Shown: piece by piece, positions 1 to 7,808 of the stretch
Layout of the letters: each line of letters starts with the position of its first letter
How positions within the stretch are numbered: position 1 is the stretch's first letter
From: Pseudanabaena sp.
Lineage (GTDB): Bacteria > Cyanobacteriota > Cyanobacteriia > Pseudanabaenales > Pseudanabaenaceae
Direction: 5' to 3'
DNA: 64,000 bases
NCBI GenBank assembly: GCA_003249035.1
Contig: QBMK01000002.1
Span: 20,495-84,494, forward strand
Position numbers and translations under genes: made by a program
The notes under the pieces: model-generated
Told to the model about the DNA's origin: nothing
Seen by the model: the letters and a program-made list of their open reading frames with translations, nothing else
The model's database searches: none

Positions 1-2
1 AG

Positions 3-131
3 TCCGTTGAAATGGTGAGCCGCTGGTTTGGACCGAAAGGTATCGTCCAAGAAGTCTCACTTGAAGACGTGCGAGATTTCTTTGATCTCATGATTATCAC
101 CCGCGAACAAGTTCCCTTGACAAAGCCTTAG
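3..131 (+). CDS. grrP: GrrP-type substrate-binding-like protein, 3' end only
   Basis: Forty-two codons and a TAG stop are visible; the gene is cut by the window edge. The residues (SVEMVSRWFGPKG near the start, ending MIITREQVPLTKP) match the C-terminus of the complete GrrP at 893-1789 almost residue for residue. This is therefore the same family: the orphan extracellular solute-binding-like protein of GRRM cyclophane RiPP systems. It is followed by its own grrA (352-714), so the window opens inside the first of two grrP-grrA pairs. Whether the missing 5' part is intact cannot be seen. Confidence 0.85.
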   Translation, partial: SVEMVSRWFGPKGIVQEVSLEDVRDFFDLMIITREQVPLTKP

Positions 132-184
132 TCTCGGCATATTTTCGAGATATATCTCCGTTAGCGATCGCTATTTGGGAATTA

Positions 185-285
185 TACCAACTGACAAAAG
201 TGTGACGACACTTTTGTCAGTTGAAAGCCAAACCCAGTAAGGGTTTTAAATACACAAAATGGCGTAGCCATTTTGTGTATTGGTA
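185..285 (+). repeat. 101-bp two-hairpin MITE-like element, copy 1
   Basis: The element starts TACCAA and ends TTGGTA, and is flanked by TTA on both sides (182-184 and 286-288). It holds two strong hairpins: one with arms CTGACAAAAGTGT/ACACTTTTGTCAG, the other with arms ATACACAAAATGGC/GCCATTTTGTGTAT. The second grrP-grrA intergenic region has the same flank without the element (GGGATTTACCTGATTG at 1841-1856), so it is an insertion between grrP and grrA. Other 101-bp copies are at 13830, 18099 and 50245, with a 42-bp derivative at 24977. No coding capacity; presumed non-autonomous. Confidence 0.85.
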
Positions 286-351
286 TTACCTGATTGAGTG
301 TCGCGCTCTAGATTGATAAATTATCTTTTGTTCTTATTGAAAAGGAAACCT

Positions 352-714
352 ATGAATTTCAAGACATCAAGCGGATTGATTGGGCTTTTACTCGCACTTG
401 CTGCTATTAATGCCCCTAGTGTTAATGCTGCCAATCAATCCTCCGATCCTGTCGGTTCGACCAATACTGCTCAAACCATTGAGAATCGTTTGAGCAAGCT
501 CTCTGCCACTATCCGCCAGCGCGAAACTTTAGTGCCATCTGAAGATGCTGAAAATTTGAGTGCTTATTCAAATTTCGTAGTTGCACAGTGGTTTAATGGT
601 GGTGGTAGTGCTTGGCGCAGGGGGCTTTTTAGAGGGTTTGTCAACGGTGGTGGTTTTAGCAACGCCCCATGGGGAAATGGCTGGTTTAATGGGGGTGGAT
701 TCTTCAACTACTAA
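352..714 (+). CDS. grrA: GrrA/OscA-type cyclophane RiPP precursor, copy 1
   Basis: Predicted 120-residue secreted precursor of a GRRM (glycine-rich repeat, radical SAM modified) RiPP. The start is the ATG at 352, behind AAAGGAAAC; a GTG 54 nt upstream would extend the ORF but spoil the signal peptide. A signal sequence ends near NAANQSS. A conserved leader follows (LSKLSATIRQRETLVPSE, also in the second copy), then a Gly/Asn/aromatic core. The core carries W/F-x-N triplets (WFN, FVN, FSN, WGN, WFN, FFN), the type of motif in which rSAM/SPASM enzymes crosslink the aromatic ring to a neighbouring side chain. Two triplets are off-pattern (WRR, FRG), so this copy looks more diverged than the one at 1915. 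Confidence 0.88.
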   Translation: MNFKTSSGLIGLLLALAAINAPSVNAANQSSDPVGSTNTAQTIENRLSKLSATIRQRETLVPSEDAENLSAYSNFVVAQWFNGGGSAWRRGLFRGFVNGGGFSNAPWGNGWFNGGGFFNY

Positions 715-756
715 CAAGGTAATTTCAACAATTATTTAAGTTACAAATAATGGCTT

Positions 757-792
757 CGAATTCGATCAGCCATAGATAGCTGATCGAATTCG
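757..792 (+). terminator. hairpin after grrA copy 1
   Basis: A perfect 14-bp inverted repeat (CGAATTCGATCAGC and its complement) with an 8-nt loop lies between grrA and the next grrP. There is no clear U-tract, so it may be an RNA processing or stability hairpin rather than a full terminator. Confidence 0.5.
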
Positions 793-892
793 AGACCATA
801 ATTTTTCAGATCTATATTTCCAGCGCCTAGTGCGGCATAATACAATCGCATCGGCATCATAAATATCAAACCTTGCATATTGAGGAGTCAAA

Positions 893-1789
893 ATGCTTAA
901 AAAATTAGCGATCGCTGCTCTTAGCCTAGCCTGTGTTACTGCAATTCCTGCAACTGCTTTCGCAGAAACAGTTATGGAAAAAGTATCGCGGACGGGAGAG
1001 CTCACTGTTGGTTCGAGTCTAGATTTAGTGCCTTACTCCTACTTCAACGATAAGAAGGAGTGGGTTGGCTATTCCGTTGATATTCTAAATATACTCAAAA
1101 CACAGATTGAGAAAGAGATCGGTAAGCCGATCACAATAAGTGTGATCCCAGGAGGATATGGAGCCGATCGCATCCCTCAAATGATCAACAACGAAATTGA
1201 TATTGCTTGCGAGGCTCAATTTACTTGGGAACGCGATCAATATGTTGATTTCTCACTTAGCTACGGCATTTCTGGCATTAAGCTGCTTTCCCCAACCAGC
1301 AAAAAATTTGACTCTGCTGAGTCGCTTGTCGGCAAGCGCGTCGGTGTGCTTGAAAATTCTATTGGCAGTCAAGTGATGAAAAGGACGCAACCTCGCGCCA
1401 CCTTAGTTACATTCAAAAGCCCAGAAGCGGGGCTTGAATTATTAAAAAGCGGCAAAGTTGATGCTGTAGCTGGTGATGCGATCATCATGATGGGACTAAA
1501 GGAAAAACTCAAGCTTGATGACTACCAGATCACTCCCGACGAACCCTTTGCTCGCTACGGCATGGCTTGCATGGTACCTGAAAACAATCCAGCTTTTCTA
1601 AGACTAGTAGATCGTTCCATCATGACACTCATGCAGGGCTACGTGATCGGCGATAAAAAATCTGTCGAAATGATTAGCCAATGGTTTGGACCAAAGGGAA
1701 TCATCAAAGAAGTCTCATCCGAAGAAGTTAAAGCTTTCTTTCAATTCATGATTATGACCCGCGAACAAATTCCTTTGACAAAGTCCTAA
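893..1789 (+). CDS. grrP: GrrP, extracellular substrate-binding-like protein of the GRRM system
   Basis: A 298-residue periplasmic solute-binding protein fold (SBP_bac_3 type) with a cleavable signal peptide ending at AFAET. It resembles amino-acid-binding proteins (GELTVGSSLDLVPYSYF near the N-terminus, VGKRVGVLENSIG mid-protein) but no permease or ATPase genes are nearby. That is the hallmark of the orphan GrrP proteins found beside grrA and grrM. Its role is not established; binding or escorting the modified peptide outside the cytoplasm is an inference. The start is ATG behind TGAGGAG. The C-terminal 42 residues are nearly repeated in the partial gene at 3-131, which shows a tandem duplication. 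Confidence 0.88.
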   Translation: MLKKLAIAALSLACVTAIPATAFAETVMEKVSRTGELTVGSSLDLVPYSYFNDKKEWVGYSVDILNILKTQIEKEIGKPITISVIPGGYGADRIPQMINNEIDIACEAQFTWERDQYVDFSLSYGISGIKLLSPTSKKFDSAESLVGKRVGVLENSIGSQVMKRTQPRATLVTFKSPEAGLELLKSGKVDAVAGDAIIMMGLKEKLKLDDYQITPDEPFARYGMACMVPENNPAFLRLVDRSIMTLMQGYVIGDKKSVEMISQWFGPKGIIKEVSSEEVKAFFQFMIMTREQIPLTKS

Positions 1790-1914
1790 TTTCGCCTCGG
1801 CCTTATGCCGAGATATTTTTTTTAAGAGCGCTCGATGTCTGGGATTTACCTGATTGACTCTAGCGCTCCAGATCGGCAGATTATCTTTCGTTCTTATTTT
1901 AATTGAGAAAAACC

Positions 1915-2310
1915 ATGAATATCAAAACATCTAGCGGCTTGCTTGGACTGTTACTCGCTCTTTCTGCCCTCAACACCCCAACTGTTGCGGCTGCAAATCA
2001 ATCCTCCGAGTCTCTTGGAACGGCTAATACAGCGCAAACAATTGATAGTCGATTGAGTAAACTCTCTGCCACTATTCGCCAGCGCGAAACTTTAGTGCCA
2101 TCTGAAGTCACAAAGGATTTAAGCGCATATACCGATCTTCTTCTTGCCCAGTGGCGAAATGGTGGAGCCGCTTGGGGAAATGGTGGTGGTGGTAGTGCTT
2201 GGAGAAACGGTGGTGGTGGTGCCTTTATAAATGGTGGTGGTGGCTTTCGTAATGGTGGTGGTGCTTGGGGAAATGGCTTCCGTAATGGTGGTGGTTTCGC
2301 TAACTGGTAA
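1915..2310 (+). CDS. grrA: GrrA/OscA-type cyclophane RiPP precursor, copy 2
   Basis: A 131-residue precursor paralogous to 352-714. It has the same N-terminal signal (MNIKTSSGLLGLLLAL), the same SKLSATIRQRETLVPSE leader and a longer, more regular core. Triplets WRN, WGN, WRN, FIN, FRN, WGN, FRN and FAN are separated by glycine runs, and the protein ends in W. This fits an iterative rSAM/SPASM maturase crosslinking W/F to the third residue of each triplet. The ATG at 1915 is preferred over the TTG 12 nt upstream because it aligns with copy 1. The region upstream (about 1850-1914) also matches the upstream region of copy 1, so leader and probably promoter were duplicated too. Confidence 0.9.
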   Translation: MNIKTSSGLLGLLLALSALNTPTVAAANQSSESLGTANTAQTIDSRLSKLSATIRQRETLVPSEVTKDLSAYTDLLLAQWRNGGAAWGNGGGGSAWRNGGGGAFINGGGGFRNGGGAWGNGFRNGGGFANW

Positions 2311-2390
2311 GGCACTAAAATTTAGAGAGGCTAAGAGATAATGATCGTTCTCGATCAAATGCTCGAGGGAGGCGATCGCCTTTATCTGCT

Positions 2391-2437
2391 TTACATTCAT
2401 TTACTTTTATAATTAATGTAAATGTAAATGAATGTAA
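2391..2437 (+). terminator. hairpin in the grrA2-downstream spacer
   Basis: A 14-bp perfect stem (TTACATTCATTTAC / GTAAATGAATGTAA) with a 19-nt loop lies 80 bp after grrA2. It is AT-rich and lacks a strong U-tract. The rest of the 513-bp spacer (to 2823) shows no convincing ORF or RNA gene. Confidence 0.4.
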
Positions 2438-2823
2438 TTAAAATGACTGATGATGTCGTAGTCTAAGAACAATTAAACATTAATTTGCTTTTAAGCAAAC
2501 CATTGTTACTGTTAGCCCTAGCGACAAAAACTGTGAGATATATTCAGTACAAAAGTCGAACAGAATCAGGATGGAAGTATCTGAAAGCCTTACTTGAAAT
2601 GCATCTTAGCTAATCTATCGTAGCTAACGGAACTATTAACCAGAAAACACCACGGGTTCTACAACTACTAGGAGAGAGATAAAGCTTCTCAGTTTCCTAT
2701 TACTTACTCCCTTCTCATCAAAAGAATAGCCATTATTTATAGGTAACTGAAGGGAACAGAGTCTATGAGACGTATGTCTATATAAAAGTAAACTAACAAG
2801 AAATTTGGATGAATTAGAGAATT

Positions 2824-3252
2824 ATGAAATTGTCAATAAAATCCGCAATGGGCGCGATCGCGTTTGCCTCAGCAATATTCACAACAGCATTGCCATCAAC
2901 TGTATCAGCATCTGATGCAAAGGCAAAAGAATGTCAGATGATTAGCAATACGGTTGTCCAAGCTAATTTTAAAGTTGCCAACTTGGAAAAACCATCGGAA
3001 GAACTGAAATTCTTCAATCTGATGTCTCAGAATCTCAAGAGTCTTGCTTTAACAGATGCACGACTCCAAATCTTGCGAGATGTTCTAATTGCTGAACTAA
3101 AGGATCGCGAGGATCTTTGGAAAAAATCAGTTCCAATCTTGGATAAGGGCGACCCAAAAGAAATTGAGGTACTCAAGATTCGCCTCGATCTCAAACGCAA
3201 AAGTGGCAGAGTTGTTGCCGAAATGTTCAACGAATACTGCTTTGGCTCGTAG
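2824..3252 (+). CDS. small secreted protein of unknown function between grrA and grrM
   Basis: 142 residues. An N-terminal signal peptide (hydrophobic stretch to about residue 27, cleavage near VSASDA) precedes a charged, apparently all-helical domain. Cysteines near the start (KECQM) and end (NEYCFGS) of the mature protein could form one disulfide. I do not recognise the family. It lies on the same strand as grrA and grrM, between precursor and maturase, so a link to the RiPP system is possible. It has its own 513-bp upstream region and a hairpin behind it, so it may be an independent unit. Confidence 0.7.
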   Translation: MKLSIKSAMGAIAFASAIFTTALPSTVSASDAKAKECQMISNTVVQANFKVANLEKPSEELKFFNLMSQNLKSLALTDARLQILRDVLIAELKDREDLWKKSVPILDKGDPKEIEVLKIRLDLKRKSGRVVAEMFNEYCFGS

Positions 3253-3284
3253 GTAATACCGACAATCACAACAATCACAATTTT

Positions 3285-3327
3285 AAAGATATTAAAAGTC
3301 TTGCTAAGCAGCGCTTTTAATATCTTT
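3285..3327 (+). terminator. hairpin terminator after the secreted protein
   Basis: A 14-bp perfect stem (AAAGATATTAAAAG / CTTTTAATATCTTT) with a 15-nt loop separates the secreted protein from grrM. The ATATTAAAAGT.TTGC core recurs in the hairpin at 5779-5829, so the two are probably related sequences. Confidence 0.6.
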
Positions 3328-3449
3328 ATTGATTTATGCTTCAGCTTGAAGTACTACGAGACAAAGAATTATTTCGCTTCGGCAGCGTAATTTTTTTTCT
3401 TGAAAGTACAATAACCATATTCCTTTAGGACGCATCACGCGATCGCACC

Positions 3450-4664
3450 ATGGCAACCTCAACAACAATCAACTCAGCGGCTTCTGTTGGAACTTCGGTA
3501 TTGAAAGAAGAATCTTTAATCGATTTTTCAGGGTTCGGACCGATCGGCTTAGTCGTAATTCAGCCAACTTCATTTTGCAATCTTGATTGCGACTACTGCT
3601 ATCTCCCCGATCGCCAACTAAAAAACCAACTTGACCTCGACCTACTCGATCCTATATTCAAAACCGTCTTTACCAGTCGCTTTTTAGTAAGAGACATTAC
3701 GATTCTCTGGCATGCTGGTGAGCCGATGGCACTTCCCATGTCATTTTATGAGTCCGCCTTTGCCAAGATCGCAGATGCTAGCCAAAAGTACAATACACAG
3801 CAACCAGTTTCTTACCAGTACTCTTTTCAAACAAACGGTTTATTCCTCAATCAAGCTTGGTGCGATTTTTTCAAACAACATCCCGTCCATGTTGGTGTCA
3901 GTATTGATGGACCGGCATTTATTCATGATGCTCACCGTAAAACTCGCACGGGTCGGGGTAGTCATGCAGGAGCGATGCGGGCTATTTCCTTGTTACAAAA
4001 AAATAATATTCCATTCAGTTCGATCGCTGTAATCACGGAAGAATCAATCGATTATCCCGATGAAATGTTTCATTTCTTCCTAAGCAATGGAATTACCAAT
4101 GTTGGTTTCAATATGGAAGAGACAGAAGGAATTCATGAAGCCTCATCTCTGGATCGAGCAGATGTCGCGGAACGTTACCAATCTTTTATGAAGAGAGTTT
4201 GGGATTTAACGGTACAGCATGAAGGTGCTCTGAAAGTAAGAGAGTTTGAAGCGATTTGTGGGTTAGTTTATACAGATACTCGACTAGATAATACTGACAT
4301 GAATAAGCCCTTTGTAATTGTCAACTTTGACTACCAAGGCAACTTTACGACTTTTGATCCTGAGTTATTGAGTGTTAAAACCGATCGCTATGGTGAATTC
4401 AAATTTGGCAATGTTCTACATGACACTTTAGAGTCTATTTGCGCGACCGAAAAGTTTCAAACTGTTTACCAAGAGATGAAGGGTGGAGTAGAACTTTGCC
4501 GTACTAATTGCGAATATTTTGGAGTATGTGGCGGCGGTGCGGGTAGCAATAAGTACTGGGAAAACGGCACCTTTTTGTCCGACGAAACAAAGGCTTGTCA
4601 ATATCGCATCAAGACAGTTACCAATATCGTTTTAGATTCCTTGGAAGCGTCTTTTATCAATTAA
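3450..4664 (+). CDS. grrM: cyclophane-forming radical SAM/SPASM peptide maturase GrrM/OscB
   Basis: A 404-residue radical SAM enzyme. The [4Fe-4S]-SAM motif is C43-x3-C47-x2-C50 (TSFCNLDCDYCYLP), and HAGEP and SIDGP follow as in SPASM maturases. The C-terminal SPASM domain has C350, C354, C360 (CEYFGVCGGG) and C383, ligands for auxiliary Fe-S clusters. The family installs crosslinks between an aromatic ring and a side-chain beta carbon in W/F-x-N motifs of GrrA. Only one maturase is visible for two precursor genes, so it probably serves both. The start is ATG at 3450 with AGGA-like bases upstream. The rSAM assignment is very secure; the GRRM sub-family rests on sequence resemblance and the neighbouring grrA and grrP. 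Confidence 0.93.
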   Translation: MATSTTINSAASVGTSVLKEESLIDFSGFGPIGLVVIQPTSFCNLDCDYCYLPDRQLKNQLDLDLLDPIFKTVFTSRFLVRDITILWHAGEPMALPMSFYESAFAKIADASQKYNTQQPVSYQYSFQTNGLFLNQAWCDFFKQHPVHVGVSIDGPAFIHDAHRKTRTGRGSHAGAMRAISLLQKNNIPFSSIAVITEESIDYPDEMFHFFLSNGITNVGFNMEETEGIHEASSLDRADVAERYQSFMKRVWDLTVQHEGALKVREFEAICGLVYTDTRLDNTDMNKPFVIVNFDYQGNFTTFDPELLSVKTDRYGEFKFGNVLHDTLESICATEKFQTVYQEMKGGVELCRTNCEYFGVCGGGAGSNKYWENGTFLSDETKACQYRIKTVTNIVLDSLEASFIN

Positions 4665-4735
4665 GCCGGATGAAGTAGTTGAAGCGCAAAAGAGGCTGTT
4701 GAGGCTGTCTGTATTGGCAGTCTCTCACAGGATTG

Positions 4736-4778
4736 AAAACCTCAAAGGCTGTTGCGCCCTATCAGCCTTTGAGGTTTT
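4736..4778 (+). terminator. terminator of grrM
   Basis: A stem of AAAACCTCAAAGGCTG with its complement CAGCCTTTGAGGTTTT and a short loop, 72 bp after the grrM stop, followed by a T-containing run. It is a typical Rho-independent terminator. Confidence 0.75.
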
Positions 4779-4812
4779 ATTGTGAATTTGTACTTAGTCG
4801 TTTACAATTAAG

Positions 4813-4850
4813 AAAAAGGTATGGCAATTCATGAATTGCCATACCTTTTT
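4813..4850 (+). terminator. perfect palindrome with A/T-tract flanks
   Basis: AAAAAGGTATGGCAATTC is followed immediately by its reverse complement, giving A-runs on the left and T-runs on the right. It can act as a bidirectional terminator. The inner 18 bp GGCAATTCATGAATTGCC is also the core of the palindrome at 57334, with a variant at 50362. Confidence 0.6.
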
Positions 4851-4952
4851 GAAAATTATTTACACAATGGCTATTTGAAGACCATTCCGCAATCAGGTAG
4901 AAATATACTTTGAAGCGAGACTGGAATTTTTTTAGCAAGGAGCAAAATTTCA

Positions 4953-5687
4953 ATGAGATTTACGACTAGTTTGTACTTAACGGCTTTCGCAATATCAGCT
5001 TCAATAGCTAGCTTACCCGCTATCAGCTCAGCTCAGAGCAATCCTTCAAGTAATACCAATTTCGTCGCCCAGCAGCCAGCGCCTGTTTTCTCCGATATTG
5101 CTGGAAACCCATATGAGTCATACATCCTAGAAGCAACCAAACTGGGCATCGTTAAAGGCTTTCCTGATGGTACCTTTCGTCCTCAGCAAGCTGTCACGAG
5201 AGAAGAAGCGATTTCGATGATCGTCGATGCTTTGAACACTGTAGTGCCAATCAATGTCAACGAGCAGCCTACTCGCAGTGTTCGCCCATATCTGGATATC
5301 AAGCCCTCTCGTTGGAGTGCAGCAAAAATCAATTGGGCGCAATGGAACTTCTCAGTACTTCAGGCGGGAAGCTTTACTGGTAATTTTCGACCGACTGCTC
5401 CCATCAAAAGAAATGAGCTAGTTAACGTTCTGCGTTCGGCAGCACAAAACCTACAGTTGAAGTTGGGCAAATCTTCTTTTCTAGCACCTACTCAACCACC
5501 GATCGAGTTCACAGACGTCGTAGGTTTTGATAAACAGTTGACTCTGCAAATGTCTGCCTATTGTGGGGTTGCTTCTCCATTAAATGCAAAGGGTACTAGA
5601 TTTGCTCCCAATCAGCCTGCTAGCCGAGCTTTTACTGCTGCAGCGATTGTCAGAACGATTAACTGTGTTAAGAATGCGAAGAAATAA
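4953..5687 (+). CDS. SLH-domain secreted protein
   Basis: 244 residues with a signal peptide (to about SSAQS). An S-layer homology motif spans residues 46-95 (FSDIAGNPYESYILEATKL, GFPDGTFRPQQAVTREEA), and a more degenerate second repeat follows (FRPTAPIKRNELVNVLRSA). SLH domains tether proteins to the peptidoglycan-linked cell wall polymer. No beta-barrel (OprB) domain follows, so this is a small stand-alone SLH protein, probably periplasmic or wall-attached. It is monocistronic, with hairpins on both sides. Function beyond wall binding is unknown. Confidence 0.8.
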   Translation: MRFTTSLYLTAFAISASIASLPAISSAQSNPSSNTNFVAQQPAPVFSDIAGNPYESYILEATKLGIVKGFPDGTFRPQQAVTREEAISMIVDALNTVVPINVNEQPTRSVRPYLDIKPSRWSAAKINWAQWNFSVLQAGSFTGNFRPTAPIKRNELVNVLRSAAQNLQLKLGKSSFLAPTQPPIEFTDVVGFDKQLTLQMSAYCGVASPLNAKGTRFAPNQPASRAFTAAAIVRTINCVKNAKK

Positions 5688-5713
5688 GTAGACACAATTA
5701 AAGATTAAATCCA

Positions 5714-5752
5714 AAAACCTGTTTCGACCTCTAAACGGGCGAAACAAGTTTT
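5714..5752 (+). terminator. hairpin after the SLH gene
   Basis: Arms AAAACCTGTTTCG and CGAAACAAGTTTT pair with one mismatch around a 13-nt loop, 26 bp after the stop codon. Probable terminator. Confidence 0.55.
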
Positions 5753-5778
5753 ACAGCGATGTACGATTGAATGCGGAT

Positions 5779-5829
5779 CAATAAACATATTAAAAGTGTT
5801 GCAAAGGAACACTTTTAATATGTTTATTG
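5779..5829 (+). terminator. perfect 22-bp stem hairpin
   Basis: A perfect 22-bp inverted repeat with loop GCAAAGG, in the 327-bp gap between the SLH gene and mscS. The core ATATTAAAAGTGTTGC resembles the hairpin at 3285-3327. It is either a second terminator or a small repeat. Just before the next gene lies a 16-bp palindrome CTTAATTATAATTAAG (5992-6007). Confidence 0.5.
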
Positions 5830-6014
5830 GCTTGGGGTTGAGAGCCAAGCAATGTAAATTTGTTTTTTAATTGTGGCGAGATACTTGAATCAGTCCGAAG
5901 TCACTGCATAATAAGCCACTTCTGTTAGGAAACCAGCAAGCGTTTTCTAATGCATTCTACAAAACAACTTAGATTATCATAGTCACCTTGTCTTAATTAT
6001 AATTAAGGTAGCCA

Positions 6015-7754
6015 ATGAACTTCCGCTTTAGATTTCGCCGGTTGATAGCGATCGCAATGGCGGTCGCTATATTTTTGATAGCGATCGCTGCTAGTCCTGT
6101 TTTGCCTCAACCAAGTAAGCCACTAGCTCCAGATGTTTCATCTGAATCTTATCCTGTTGTTTTGGAAGGGAAAACTCTTTTTTCGATCCAAACTGGCATT
6201 GAGGCAGGCGGATATTCTTTCTCCCCTGCTGAGCGAGCTAAAGTGATTTCACGCAAAATTGAAGAAGTTGCTCAGGACAACTCCATTCCCATTGATGCGA
6301 TTTCTATTGAAGACAAAACTGAGACTGTAAAGATCTCGGCGAATAAAGACAGGGTAATGATTATTGGGGAAGCTGATGCCAAAGCCGCTGGTAAAACAGA
6401 ACAAGCATTAGCGATAGAGATTTCTCAAAAAATTAAAGCAGCGATCGAGCAATATCGTAAGAGTCGCGATTGGACAAATAGGTTGATTGGTATTGCTTAT
6501 ACAGCGATCGCTACAACTGCTTTGTTTCTGCTTCTCAAATTTGCTCCAGTTTTTTCTTTCTTCCACACAAAGCTTAATGCTTGGAGAGAGAGAGTTATGG
6601 CTACTAGCCGCGAACAAAATCAGGAATTTCCTTGGGGGGAAATCGCTAACATCGTATTCGTCTTGTATAAAGTAGCTCGCTTTGTCGCTATGTGTTTTAT
6701 AGCTTATGCCTACTTGGTGTTGGTTTTTCATTTTTTCCCCGAGACTAATGTACTAGAATCTTCCCTAAAGAATTTATTTATAAAGATTTTTGGCAATGCT
6801 TGGATTGCCTTTATTGCATATCTGCCTAACGCGCTAATTATTTTCCTTAGTATTTCATTCGTCTATTATTTGCTACACCTACTTGAGGAAATCTTTGCTG
6901 CTTTGGGACGGCGCTCTCTATTTCTAACTGGCTTCTATCCAGAATGGGCAGCACCGACTTATTCCCTCATGAGATTTTTAATTATCGCCCTAACGGCTGT
7001 GGCAATTTTTCCTTTCTTCCCTGGATATGGTTCGCCAGCATTTCAAGGAGTTTCTCTGTTTGCTGGTGTCATCGTTTCTCTAGGATCGGCATCAACGGTT
7101 AACAATGTCATCTCTGGCATCATCCTCATCTATACGCGAGGATCTCAAGTGGGGGATATGATTAAAATTGGCGAAACACTCGGCATAGTACTGGAACAAA
7201 CCTTGCTAGTTATGCGGATTAGAACGATTAAGAATGTTATCGTCACGATTCCTAACAGTAATGTGTTAGGTACCCACATCATTAATTTCAGCACGCCGGC
7301 AAGAGATGGAGAATTAAGTGAAAAACCCTTAATTCTCCATACTACAGTCACACTTGGCTACGATATTCCTTGGCGCCATATTCATTCAACTCTTATTGCT
7401 GCTGCAAATGCGACAACTCATATTCTCAGCGATCCCGCTCCGTTTGTGTGGCAAACCAATTTAAACGACTTCTATGTGAGTTACGAATTGAATGCTTTCA
7501 CCGACCAACCGACGCTGATGCCAGACATCTACGCGCAATTGCACGAGAATATTCAAGACAAGTGTAATGAAGCTGGGATCGAAATTCTATCTCCTCATTT
7601 CTCTGCTGTTCGAGATGGGAATCAAAGCGGAATGCCTGCTGATTATCTTCCTAAAGATTATGTTCCGCCTAGCTTTCGCATTTCTCCTTTCGGCAATTGG
7701 GGAAATTCGCAGGATGGAAACAATCCACCTACCCCACCATCAAGCGATCGCTAG
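6015..7754 (+). CDS. MscS-family mechanosensitive channel with periplasmic N-terminal domain
   Basis: 579 residues. An N-terminal signal or TM segment precedes a soluble region (about 30-150) of the kind found before the channel core in cyanobacterial MscS-like proteins. Several TM helices follow, then the conserved pore and beta domain: GVIVSLGSASTVNNVISGI (pore helix TM3) and GSQVGDMIKIGETLGIVLEQ with IPNSNVLGTHIINFS (beta domain). It probably opens under membrane tension to release solutes after osmotic downshock. The start ATG at 6015 has AAGGTAG upstream. It is followed on the same strand by a GH13 enzyme and a second MscS gene; the C-terminus (after about 540) is low-complexity. Confidence 0.88.
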   Translation: MNFRFRFRRLIAIAMAVAIFLIAIAASPVLPQPSKPLAPDVSSESYPVVLEGKTLFSIQTGIEAGGYSFSPAERAKVISRKIEEVAQDNSIPIDAISIEDKTETVKISANKDRVMIIGEADAKAAGKTEQALAIEISQKIKAAIEQYRKSRDWTNRLIGIAYTAIATTALFLLLKFAPVFSFFHTKLNAWRERVMATSREQNQEFPWGEIANIVFVLYKVARFVAMCFIAYAYLVLVFHFFPETNVLESSLKNLFIKIFGNAWIAFIAYLPNALIIFLSISFVYYLLHLLEEIFAALGRRSLFLTGFYPEWAAPTYSLMRFLIIALTAVAIFPFFPGYGSPAFQGVSLFAGVIVSLGSASTVNNVISGIILIYTRGSQVGDMIKIGETLGIVLEQTLLVMRIRTIKNVIVTIPNSNVLGTHIINFSTPARDGELSEKPLILHTTVTLGYDIPWRHIHSTLIAAANATTHILSDPAPFVWQTNLNDFYVSYELNAFTDQPTLMPDIYAQLHENIQDKCNEAGIEILSPHFSAVRDGNQSGMPADYLPKDYVPPSFRISPFGNWGNSQDGNNPPTPPSSDR

Positions 7755-7808
7755 TGAAATCGTTATGGCGATCGCATTTCCAGCATCAATAAACAACTTG
7801 ACAACCCC

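Noticed and set aside
298..351. GTG-initiated extension of the first grrA by 18 codons
   Set aside because: It lies partly over conserved leader DNA and would place charged residues before the signal peptide. The ATG at 352 has a proper ribosome site and aligns with the second copy.
2150..2300. GGTGGTGGT tract as a microsatellite or CRISPR-like repeat
   Set aside because: The repeat follows the codons of the RiPP core; spacing is by triplets and no spacers of constant length exist.
1998..2400. Minus-strand proline- and threonine-rich ORFs opposite grrA copy 2
   Set aside because: They are antisense shadows of the glycine repeats; composition follows directly from the GGT codon runs.
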